From NCBI GenBank assembly GCA_031216445.1, contig CM062219.1, positions 11,588,501-11,652,500 on the forward strand: DNA of 64,000 nucleotides, written 5' to 3'. Made by a program: the position numbers and the translations under genes. Shown in pieces: positions 38,401 through 48,690 of this stretch. The DNA is from Lateolabrax maculatus (Eukaryota > Chordata > Actinopteri > Acropomatiformes > Lateolabracidae). Positions within the stretch are counted from its first letter, which is position 1; each line of letters starts with the position of its first letter. The notes below the pieces were generated by a model, which did not search any database, was not told the DNA's origin, and saw only the letters and a program-made list of their open reading frames with translations.

Positions 38401-41330
38401 GACCGTGCCTGCTGTAATTTTGTTCTTTAATGTACCTCAGATTGTCATTACAAAAGACTACAAAGACTTTTTTGACAGTGTTACTGTTAATTAGGTAAAC
38501 AGGCTTATTTTAAATGTGCAGAAGTCAACATTCAGGGTTACAACTACTTTGTGAGTTGTGTGAATGATTAGTTGATTAGTCAGTGTCTAGAAAGGCTGAG
38601 CTTGTATTAGATTGTACTGAGAATATCCTCAATAATAGGATTTTGGGATTAGATCTTAATAATTATGTTTCCTGAGGATAGATGTTTTTTCTTCCTTTTT
38701 CTTAAATTCATTAATAAAAAGGCAGAAGGGAAAAGATACTTTTGGACTACTAAGTGGATGTTGTCAATGTGGACCTGCAGCCATCATCATTAAAATTTCT
38801 GCATGATTATATACTTATATTATTTGATAGTAAAATTAAAAGGGCATATTCAAGCTTACATTTTTTCCAAACCTATATAAAATCAGTCTGATAACAGTTC
38901 CTGGACAATATCCTACACTAATCTCAGGAATTGCTGGTATGAACTTCAGCAGGCGGCTACACAGATGGGGATGACACTATGTCAGTATGTAGTCTGAAGT
39001 AATAACAGGATCAACTAATTGCCGGGTTAAAAAATTAAAAATAAAATAAAAAATATCTCTAAACCATTGCATCTCTACTACAGGGTTGATTTGTTATATT
39101 GCAAAAGAAAGACAATGTGTTGTTGATTGCAAATACCTTGACTAGCTAATAACCTCTGCTTATATCTATAGGCTACGGTAATTTTACCAGTACCGAAGAT
39201 TGAAAATATAACCTACAACTCAACAACCTCAGCCACACTTGTAAGAACCCTTGTAAGAAGATCACTTTGTGTTACTGAACAACAAAAGATTGTCTCCACA
39301 CATGGGCAGCAACCCTTACAAATTAATTCTCCATGTAATCTACAGAATTAACTGTGGAACATAAGTGCCAAAACAATCAAGTTATCTATTAGTTGATGAA
39401 CAATTAACCATGCAAATCATTTATTAAGTAAAAATACCACAACATCCCTGGTTACAGCTTCTTGTGGCTATTTGTAATTTACTATTGTCACTCAGCCAAG
39501 AATAACCTACAGTATGTGTGGGAAGCACTGCACATAATGCTAAGCAGAAACTTTCAGTTCGATAGATGTGGTCGATTCAGTGTTCACACTGGAGACTCAA
39601 TATGGCAGCAAAGTGCCAGCAAAGAAAAAACTATATGATCTTTGTTTCCCTTTGGTTTAATATTCATGTCATTAAACCAAAAGTGAGAACTTGTTCACGA
39701 AGCAAGCTGAAGCCATTGTTTACTTTTGTGTTACAAGCGGCAACTCCTTCTATTGAAGCCAATTTAGACTATCTGTATAGATGTGGCTGCAAGAATAAAT
39801 TAATCATGACGGAAATGAAAAAAAACAGGTATGTCTGCATACCCAACATAAGGTTTCAGCTTCAAGCTAATTTACAGCATGACTTCAAGCATTACTCTTT
39901 TACTTTGCCACACACAAAAAAGGTGTGTTTAGATGGGAAGATCTTGCCCACAACACATCATATTTACTTTCCATTGTTGACACGGCTGTCCTGTCTACCA
40001 TCCCCCCCCCACTCCACATCAGCAAAGTCCTGTCTTTTTCAGTCATATTCTAAAACTTACCGGAACGTTTGTTATGTGCACTCTTATAGATGATATAATA
40101 TAGACTGGACCCAATATAGACTGCTGTTCAACTGAGATGCTAAATCAAAGCAAAGGCCCATGACAATTGGGAAAAAACATAGCTACAGAAAATTTTATGA
40201 ATGAAAAATTACACAGAATAAAGGCCAATCATTTACAATGTCTATAGTGGGTCTCACAGTGATAGCAAATCGGGCCAAAATATATTGCTTTGTGAATAAA
40301 AGACCATTTATTTTTTCACTCCTAATTAGCAGATTAAAAGCTTTCACAAGATACCACCAACAAGTGCAGTGACTAAGTAATGTTTACAAAATACAAATAC
40401 AAAGAAGAGTGGCACACAGCGTTTTACATTTGCCTGGATTTAAATTAATTAGGGTTCAAACTCAGAAGAAGTTGAGTTTGTGCCAGTTTATTATTATTAT
40501 TCTTTGTTGTCTTCTGCCGTGGCTCAAATTGCCACGAGCTGGAATGAGACGGTGGTGCTGTAATTAAGGCCCAAACATGCGATTTTGGAAAGGCCATGCC
40601 CCACACACCGTGACTCCAATTGGCTTGAAATTTGACACACATGTCCAGCTCAATGTGTACTACAAAAATGCCTCCGGGACCATAACAGTCAGCCATGATG
40701 GATTTTTTGTTAATCTCCTCCTTAACTGTAGGTCCAAATGCTACCAAAATTTATGTGGATCATTATTGGATGAAGCCCATTATAAAGCTGGTTGATTTCT
40801 TATTTAGTTTTAGGGCATGGTTAAGAAGAAAAGTCAACAACAGTTGGGCCAATCATCATGAAATGTGCAGGAGATAGCCACATAAGTGCAAAAACATATC
40901 CTGAAAGTGTCATTCAAATCAACCAGAGGGGACGCAACAAATGCCACAAATGTGTGCCTCAAAATCTGGTTAACAGAAGTTCACCAATTTTGGTGCACGT
41001 GCTCTGGAGGTAAGTACTAACTAAAATCTGAGAGGTCATATTGAGCAATTATTTAAATGTAGGCTTTGTGATGATGAAACAAGTGTGTGATTGGTCTCAA
41101 TCCTTTAAACAGAATTAAAGTTGCTGAAGTGACTTTGCTTGGCTCTGTGAAGCCTGAAACCTGCTTATTGTTGTTTGAGGCTGAAATTTTGGCCAATTGA
41201 GCTGCTAACGACTGTTGAGTAAAAAAGTTTCGACCCGTGAATCGCTGCTTGTGCCTATTTTTATTATTTTTTAAATTATCATTATCATTACTACTACTAC
41301 TACTACTACTATAACAACAACAACAACAAC

Positions 41331-41366
<36 letters not shown>

Positions 41367-44300
41367 TCATTATTCAAAATTGAATACTATATGATACTGC
41401 TTTTACCTAATATGTTTATCTGATGGGGTGTCACGTTGTGCATTTCAGGAAGCACTACTTTCACAGTTTCACCAAAATGTGATGGTTGAAAAGTTCTGAC
41501 TTTTATACACCATGCATTTGACACAATACAAAACTGAAAATAAGGAAAAGAAAGTAAGCGAAAACTATTCCCTTGACAAATAGATGTGCCAGTGTAGTAA
41601 CATAAAGCCACCCACCGATGGTTAGAAATCAAGCAAACTGCAAAGGTACCTGCTGCTGTGAAGGCTGTGGAAAGAAGCATCAAGCTACGACTTGACAGGT
41701 TTCAAACAAGACCCCTCCAAAGCTGTAAATTAGCCAGGTGGTTACCACAAGGCTTAACAGGGCTTGCCATGGTTTACTTATTAGAAACTAATCCAGGCAA
41801 AATAGCAGCTATAAAACTAATTGTGCAGAACACACATGCAAATGCTGCCGAGCACAGCATCTTAACCAAATGTCTGTGCACACACTGTCATTGGGGGTCT
41901 TAGTCAAGTACCACTAATGCAATAAATCATATTATTTATCCCTGCAGTTAGTCTAGCTCAACAAATAGAAACAAATAGAAACATTAAAAATGTTCAACTT
42001 CAGCTTCATAGCCTCCACAATCTTAAATGAACACTCTTACTCACAACTTCATGTCAAGGACGGCGTAAAAAAAAAAAAAAAAAAGCAACCAGTCATGTAA
42101 CACTGTTGTAAATTTGTGTGTAAAAAGCCCGGCGATATTTTGACCAGACTGGCTGACTCTGACTCTTTGCACAGTGCAGTAATAAAAGCAAATGTGACCT
42201 ATCAGGTTGGATGCAAAGAAAACATTTTGCCAGCTTTAACATACAAGCTCAGATTTAGCTTCACCTTTATTCATCTCTGAAATTTTCTTGCACAACAGAT
42301 GGTCACTGTCCTTAATATTTTTCGCTTAGTTTGCACAACACAAGCAACTACACACTCAAGCCCCATTCAGACGGGATTTAATTTGTTATCTGAGGTTCGG
42401 GGAGTTTAAAGGAAAACACCAACATTTTAAGAAATACAAAGGTTCACGGCATGTTTAGTTTAGCTTGACACAAAGACTGGAAGCTACAATATTTATAGAA
42501 TATAATTTTGAAGCTGCTGGAAGGCGCATTTCTCTCTTTTTTCTCGTTGGGGAAGGCTAGTTATTTTCCTTTGTGCTAAGCTTGGCTTAACAAGTCACTT
42601 AGCGGCTGTGGATGAGAGGAGAGCTGACTGCTGAAAGTCAACACACCCACTTGCTCGTTGTAAACTGTCTGGACAATGACCGACTCTATTCACACATGGG
42701 CTCGATCGGACATTACATGCACTATGTACAAGGGAGCTGGCAGGGTAAAGTCTGTTTAATGTCCGATCCAACTGATTCGGACATCTGCGTTCTCACATAC
42801 ATCTAAAAGTTAAGGGTTGCAGTGCATGTGTGAAAGGGACAAGTCTTTCACAATCCATCACTATAAAGATTCCATGCAAACTTTTACAATGGAAACCTAA
42901 AACAACATTAAAGGCAGGGTAGGCAATTTGTCTTAGGATGATTTTTGTTATATTTGTTGAAATTCTCTTTACATCCCGACAGCAATCAATATATAAAATG
43001 CTCTGGTATATGTGGCCGTCGCAGGCCTATAAGAAGTCAGTTAAATTATTTAATTCCGCCCTGTATAAAATGTTTGGATGGTCTACCTGCACGCAGTCTG
43101 CCCGTGCTCTCATTGTGCATGACTGGAGTCTTTCTGATATCTAACGTTATCGCAGCTAGCTGCATCAAACTCAATCTTCAATAAAATTTCAGAGTACTAA
43201 CATGCTAGTTTGACAGCTCTGAGTACTAACAACAGCCATGTTCATGGTTTACTTTCGTTTTTATACATTATATTATATATTATAATGTTTGGTGTTTTCT
43301 TACATGTGAATGGGACATGAGGTAGTTGGATACGGTTAGCGAGGACAACTCACCACACTCCTCTCCCCGACTCTCCCTTGCATAGACATATATATATAAA
43401 ATGTGTATGTATGTATATTGTAGGTCTATATGGGAGCGCGTTGGGGGGGGAAAAGTGCATTGTTGTATATGTACATCGTTACGATATATGCCTCCGCTCT
43501 CTCATGGACTCGTTGTCCAGCAGTAGTCAGGCAGTGCGTGTTCATATGTTTAGGGGGAATGACTTTGGAGGGAGGCCTGAAGAGAAGTGGTGGGATGTTT
43601 TCGGTTGGATACTTTCAAAATCTAGCCAACTCTTGCTGGTTTCTTCAAAAGTGAGCTACGCCAGATTTAATATTACAACTCTGTTCTGGGTTTCAGGCAG
43701 AGCCCTGTAGTTCTGTACTCAATCCTGAACCAACAAACACATGTGAAATTGGATTTTCATCACCTGTTACTGGCAATAAACAAATTCACAAGTCACTTCA
43801 TTTAAAACATGCTATGTTTGTCAGTGTCTTTGAGGCAGTCACCTGGCAACTGTTTTCTGGTAACCACCTCAACACACTGAGCCTCTCAAAAAAGTCTACA
43901 TTACTGGAACATTACTAAATAAATACTAATGGAAAAAATCAAAACCCTAATAGATAGGATTTTCCAAAACAATGCCTGTCAGTTTATATCCCCCACTGCT
44001 GTGTCCTACATGCCGAATATTGATAGCAAATATGGATGTCATAACAGTTTCCCCCTAACCTTACAAAATACAGGTCAAATTCAAAATACAGAAAACGAGG
44101 ACACAATGTTGACACAATAAAAAGAGTATTGTCATTTACAAATACCCTGATAGCAGGAAAAGCATTGGGTTACTGATCTCAAACTGATAAAAGTCATACA
44201 ATTGATGTGAAAAGACTGAAGATTTATTTCATTTACCCCCCAAAAATTACACTAAATAAGAGTTAGACAAACCAATTGGATCAAAACTAAGGATTTCTGT

Positions 44301-45265
44301 GGACCTGCACCACCTCAATGAACCCAGTCTGCTCTTAGAGACTCAATGCTTTGGACTAATCATAGAAAACAGGATGCTGTTTAAAAAAAAAAAAATAACA
44401 AAGATCATTACAGACACGCAGCTCGTGTTACTGTGATCCAACAAGCACAATCGAGCCAACATTAATGAGCTAGGCCTCAACAAAAAGTCAGGTCATTTTC
44501 ATTCATGGGGACAACGCATTTCAGAGATCTCATCATCCGTCTGGCTCCGTTTCATCGACTCTCCGCCGACCGATAACAATTCAACCGACGTTAACCCGGC
44601 CTCGACTGTCTACACCTCCCCCCGTCATGCCATCAGGGTCGTGGGCAGCCTGTCCGGGCGCCACAGAGCCCATCTTCACCCCCGAAAACAAAACTGGCCA
44701 TTTTTCCCGGGACCCGACTGCGATGCCAGCCGGCTAGTTAGCCTAGCTCCGCGGCGGAGCCTTTGTTATTGTGTGCAGCGGCTCGACGACGGATCCGGCC
44801 GCCGCCGATCCGTCGACACCGATGCCGCCCGCCCGTCCCCTCCGCCGCGGCCCCGCGGACTCCTCGCTCGTCGTGCACGGCGACATTTTCCCGGTTTGAC
44901 GTGAAGCAGCGACCGATAACACGAGCCGAGGAGCCGACTGGGGAAGCTAGCCGCGAGCTAACCAGCGTTAGCGGTTAGCAATGATCGGAGGTGCAGGAGG
45001 AGGAGGAGGAGGAGGAGGGGGGCATGGAGGGGGGGGGGGAGAAAGAGAGAAATATATTTATATGAGTGACATTTTGCTCTGTGGACGGTGATAAATGCAC
45101 CGGAGGGCGTCGGCGTGAATAAGCCGAGTGTCGCCGCGGATTGTCAGACACGTAACCCGGCGGTCGGGTGACCTACACGGAGCGGGGGGGGTTTTTTTTT
45201 ATTTAGCGGCGGCGGCTAGCGGCGCCCGTGCGTACTCACCAGGACGAGTAGCCCTGCTCCGCCAT
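26465..45265 (-). CDS. sppl3: Signal peptide peptidase-like 3 (intramembrane aspartyl protease), complete
   Basis: GxGD-type aspartyl protease of the Golgi membrane. The family cleaves type II membrane proteins, notably glycosyltransferases, and so controls N-glycan and glycosphingolipid patterns. Minus-strand coding exons: 45265-45240, 32823-32746, 31707-31616, 31489-31370, 31134-31056, 30404-30292, 29360-29254, 27992-27829, 27567-27377, 27240-27131 and 26536-26465. They total 1152 bases, so 383 residues plus stop, against 384 in human. Every junction is GT-AG and in phase. The start ATG at 45265-45263 opens MAEQ, as in vertebrate SPPL3. Catalytic motifs are LIYDVFW (about residues 199-205, first Asp), GIGD (270-273, second Asp) and QPAL (339-342). 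Hydrophobic segments fit the nine-span topology, for example [12 protein letters not shown] near the N-terminus and the Phe-rich VMFFFFDS. The loop after RYDNYKKQ is three residues shorter than in human. The C-terminus SSSRFLEV is conserved. Intron 1 is 12.4 kb, while the other introns run from 126 bases to about 1.3 kb. No frameshift or missing catalytic residue is seen. Confidence 0.97.
27258..27302. repeat. (TCA)n(CCA)n trinucleotide repeat in sppl3 intron 9
   Basis: Nine TCA units pass into six CCA units. On the sppl3 strand this is GGT/GAT repeat, ending only about 17 bases before the acceptor AG of exon 10 (27242-27241). Confidence 0.95.
39566..40093 (+). other. Unidentified 175-codon open frame antisense to sppl3 intron 1
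   Basis: An ATG-started frame of 175 residues lies in AT-rich DNA with little low-complexity content except one short Pro/Ser stretch. The residues are Cys-, His- and Lys-rich with no motif I recognise, no clear hydrophobic span and no transposase or reverse transcriptase signature. It could be a decayed mobile-element gene or chance. Confidence 0.15.
40484..41240. repeat. Dispersed repeat-like unit bounded by trinucleotide runs
   Basis: A block of about 750 bases begins at a TTATTATTATTATT run (40487-40502) and CTTCTGCCGTGGCTCAAATT. It extends through unusual text-like unique sequence to about 41240, close to the AAT run at 41330-41365. From memory, closely similar sequence occurs repeatedly in spiny-rayed fish genomes, but I cannot verify that here. 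It has no long open frame and no tRNA-like head. Confidence 0.45.
41289..41365. repeat. Compound (ACT)n(AAC)n(AAT)n microsatellite
   Basis: About seven ACT units, then six AAC units, then about twelve AAT units, without other sequence between them. Confidence 0.95.
42395..42610. mobile_element. Diverged teleost repeat fragment
   Basis: The phrases AACATTTTAAGAAATAC, GTTTAGTTTAGCTTGACACAAAGACTGGAAG and TTTGTGCTAAGCTTGGCTTAAC (described piecewise) match, from memory, a short dispersed repeat common in fish. It is non-coding and its ends are approximate. Confidence 0.5.
42908..43670. mobile_element. Non-autonomous element with TTAA ends and degenerate inverted termini
   Basis: The left end TTAAAGGCAGGGTAGGCAA (from 42908) is imperfectly mirrored by TGAGCTACGCCAGATTTAA at the right end (to 43670). 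TTAA stands at both boundaries, as in piggyBac-type insertions. The 763-base interior has AT-rich and TATA-type sections and no transposase. Confidence 0.4.
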
Positions 45266-45860
45266 AGCGCCGAGAACTGTCGGGCTCCTGCGACGGTGGC
45301 CAACACGGATTCAGGTCCCGGTGACAGCCCGCTAGGACCTCGGCGATGCTTTCCTGCTTAATCCTTCGCGGCCCCGCGTCTTCAGTGCTTACTGTGAGGT
45401 GACAACATGGTGATGCATCCCGGCAGCGGCTGGCGGCCACCAGCTTGAACGTCTCGCGGTGGGAATGATGGGTTTTGCTATCGTTAGGTGGACAAGACAA
45501 AGCACCCCGAGAGAAAAAAAAAAAAAAAAAAAAAAGGAAGAAAGAAAAAAAAAACCGGAAAAAAAAACCCCCCCAACTGATGTTATTTTCGTCGGTTTCG
45601 TTAACGTCCTGCCGTCACCCCAGCCGGGAAGGCTCGGTCTCCAACGATGCTACACCCGCTGTAAATCCATATTCGGCGAGTGTGTGTCCGGGATGAACTC
45701 GGTTATTCCTCAAGTCTGCACCCCTGGCTGTTATGGAAGACGTTCAGCTTTGTTTTCTGTGGCGAGAGCCGTCGCGGGAACGCGCAGAATCGCCCTGCTG
45801 TAGCGCTTCACGAGTAGGACGTGCGCCGGAGCGTTTTCTGTGCGCCGATAATGCTCGCAA
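44500..45860 (-). promoter_or_regulatory. sppl3: sppl3 CpG-island promoter and 5' UTR
   Basis: This is a strong rise in GC and CpG around the first coding exon (45240-45265). Upstream on the minus strand, the 5' UTR probably begins at or above 45.42 kb. Two short upstream frames start with ATG at 45418 and 45408. The island extends past 45.8 kb and contains a 22-base A run (45514-45535), so it may also drive a divergent plus-strand transcript. No clear TATA box is seen near the start. Confidence 0.65.
44993..45018. repeat. (GGA)n trinucleotide tract in sppl3 intron 1
   Basis: About eight GGA units, followed by G runs to about 45040, inside the CpG island. Confidence 0.9.
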
Positions 45861-46979
45861 TGGTTCCCCCTCAGCTGGCAGCGTTGCAGCCTATCATGTA
45901 CACCTACAACCGGAGCCGTGAGCATTACGTCGATTGTAAAATGGACTTTACGGTTAACAATTGGGACATTAGATTTGGTGTAGTCGCGAAACACGGTTTT
46001 TAATTACTGACCACGATGATGAAAAACGGGCAGCCCCTCGATGTTGGACTCGTTTAATGAACCTTTATGTTGGTTTATAACAACACGTTTTTGTAAAAAA
46101 ATAAAAAAAAGTACAAGTGAATACTGACGTTTATAAAATGATCAACTGGAATAAAATACACGTCCGTTAGGTGTTTTTATATCGTTTTGTAGAGAAAGAC
46201 TCGTTTAGTGATGAATAGGACCAGGGCCCCTTGTCACAGGTTTATATGTTTACAGAGTTATGTGGACAATTTACTGAAAAACTAAAATCTGTAACAGGTT
46301 ATTTTAAATCAGTCCAGGGCCTGGGACTGATACATTATGCTTCAATACACAATGAAAAATATAAAGACCAACGCAACAACAAAATATAAAACATTATGGT
46401 GTGTTGCAGTAACCCAATCAATTAAAATCTATTGAAAATATGTTAGGCCCTACAGGTTGTGGCGCCCCCTTAAGGCTGATCAGTGTAATTATCGAACTGG
46501 CTATCATTCCTCTCTGCTGAAAATCAACTCATTCAGGATTTAGCAGATGATGCAGCCTACAGAAAAGTAAACAAGCATTGTGGTGTGCCTTAAGCCAGAG
46601 TAGAGCGCTCATTAGTCCAGTGATTGCAATTTGCAATGATCGCGGAAATTGCTAGAATGAGCAACAAGACACATTTCTATTGTACACAGATCCGGAGAGG
46701 GTCCTCTGATAAATGCTGGGAAACCTGTAATGGGAGACTTTGTTCTTGCAGATTTTATGTTCACTCTATACCCCAGTTTTTTCCAGTTTCCCTTGTACTT
46801 TTAAAGCTCTCCCAGGGTTGTTGAGCTTTAAGTGAGAGCTCTTATAACCACTCCCTGCACTCAAGCTGTGCTGGCTTAAACATTATTGCATCTGCACATA
46901 CTTAAAAAGCCTCAGTGAAAGGCCAGGTCCTTATTGTTGACATATTGGAAATGTTTAAGACAGATCGACATATCGTTCC
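45861..46979. other. AT-rich flank of the CpG island
   Basis: The composition drops back to AT-rich. No exon or element was recognised, apart from short open frames without protein character. Confidence 0.55.
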
Positions 46980-48060
46980 ACTTCATGAAAGTTTGATCTA
47001 AAGTGAAACGCCTCAACAACTATGGGACAGATTGCCATGTATTTAGTGCAGATATATGGTGAAAACATTTGTAGTCTTTGTAAGCTTGGTGAGCTCTTGA
47101 CTTTTCATTTAGTGCGGTCATCAGGTCAAAATTTCAATTTGTGCAATAATTAAGTTTTTTTTCTGTAACAGTTTGTTTTCCTTAACAGTGGCTGTAGACT
47201 CTTTGTCTTGTTCTGTTCAAAGACCCTTTTCAGTACACAGCACAACTGAAAGTCTATGTGGTCTTTAAAATGAAGGTTTGGGGAGAACCCAGCGGTTCTC
47301 ATAACAGTTCATAGAAAATAATATACTAATTAAATTAGGAGATATATTTTGTGCAAAGTTGGCATTTTGACTGAAGGTGCACAAAAGAAGGCTGATTAAA
47401 ACTTTTATCCACCGGTTAGCAATCTGCCCATTAGACTTTGATGTCTGCAAGTGGATATTTTGGCTGGACAGTGGCGAGAGAGTCAGGGTCAGGGGGTCAC
47501 CAAAAACACTAGGATTCATCCTCCAGGAACCAAGAAAGTCTACCGAAAATGTCAACCAAATCTACCTATCAGTTTTTATATTATGTGACAGTTTGACCTG
47601 GGGGTGGGGCTAAAGGAGGATCATCCAAAATAGACATGATATATCCTCTGGGGATCATGGGTGTGATCAGTACATTTCAAGACAATCTGCCCATTAGACT
47701 TCTTGTGTTCCAAGTGGAAATGTTAGTGTGATAGTGACACGAGAGAAACAATCTACTGATCACCAAATACTTAAGGATTCATTCTCTGGGGACCAGGACT
47801 ATCTACATTGAAGCTCATGGGATTCATAGCTTTTTAAGTTACATTGTCATGGATGCTCAGGGGGGAATTTTGATGTGAATGTGGCATTGGACAAAAGGTC
47901 ATGGGGGTCAGTGAAAGTCATTGGGAAACTCCCACTTCAGGCTTTGAATATCCATACAGTATTTCTCTGGGTAATCTGGAAAGTAGCTATAAAATATCTT
48001 GCTTTTGAAAAATGAATATACAAATTGATCAGATGGACACATGGATGGATGGACCAAGTG
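46980..48060. mobile_element. Diverged fish repeat with internal duplication
   Basis: The phrases CTCAACAACTATGGGACAG, GATTGCCATGTATTTAG, GTCAGGGGGTCACCAAAAAC and AGGATTCATCCTCCAGGAACC recall a frequent teleost repeat. A 20-base phrase starting CAATCTGCCCATTAGACTT occurs at 47420 and again at 47683, and the following sequence is partly repeated. The unit has no coding capacity left. It appears as two diverged copies or a foldback structure. Confidence 0.5.
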
Positions 48061-48406
48061 AAGAAAGGTTACATATCCTAAAATACAAAGTGTGTAAGAA
48101 GACCGTCATCAACACGCAGGCCCTCCGTTAGTGCACACACAGGTTCTGTTTAATGTTGCACATTCAAAAGCAACTTACTTTGATATTTTAAACAAAAACA
48201 TGTAATGATGTGTGCTTGACAGTACTGGATCATGAGCTAGTACAAAGCTGGTGTTAAGAATGGTGTTAATCAAAATGACATAGTTTATACTACAAAGGCC
48301 ACACAGTGAACCAATGAGAATGCAATAAGTCACGCGTGATCATTTTTTTTCTCATTGAAAATTGATCATTACATGAGAGACCTATTTGTATAAAACATAT
48401 ACACAA

Positions 48407-48690
48407 GTTTATTGTCTTGGTCAAAGTACTGTACAGGGCTGCGGGCATAACATCGCAAAGCTTTTAATTTCCCATCCGGATTAAGTCTAAATCACAAAGA
48501 AAAAGTGCAGGAGATCATTGTTTTTTCCTTTCAACCATCGCCACTGTTAAATATGTGTATTGATCAGAGGTATTTTTTACACGCAGATCCAAGACCAGTG
48601 AAATGAATAATAGTGTTTGACAATAGAAAACTTTCCTATTAGGGCTAAGTGATGCAAGACGAGACGGCGTCTTTCCTGTAGATAAAGATG
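48407..48690 (-). other. Possible terminal exon of an unidentified minus-strand gene
   Basis: On the minus strand a pyrimidine-rich acceptor ending TCTACAG (about 48676-48682) leads into a short frame ending in DAVSSCIT and a TAG stop. About 230 bases of 3'-UTR-like sequence follow, then an AATAAA near 48410-48415 and a T/G-rich stretch. The order is right for a last exon, but the coding part is only nine or ten residues and no upstream exon was recognised. Confidence 0.25.

Larger units (their letters stand above)
32824..45239 (-). other. sppl3: sppl3 intron 1 (12.4 kb), without a recognised nested gene
   Basis: The intron is bounded by a GTGAGT donor after 45240 and an acceptor before 32823. 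The content is AT-rich unique DNA plus repeats: a trinucleotide-bounded repeat at 40.48-41.37 kb and an element with TTAA ends at 42.9-43.67 kb. A 175-codon plus-strand open frame at 39566-40093 has no recognised family. No splice-paired exons of another gene were seen. Confidence 0.7.
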
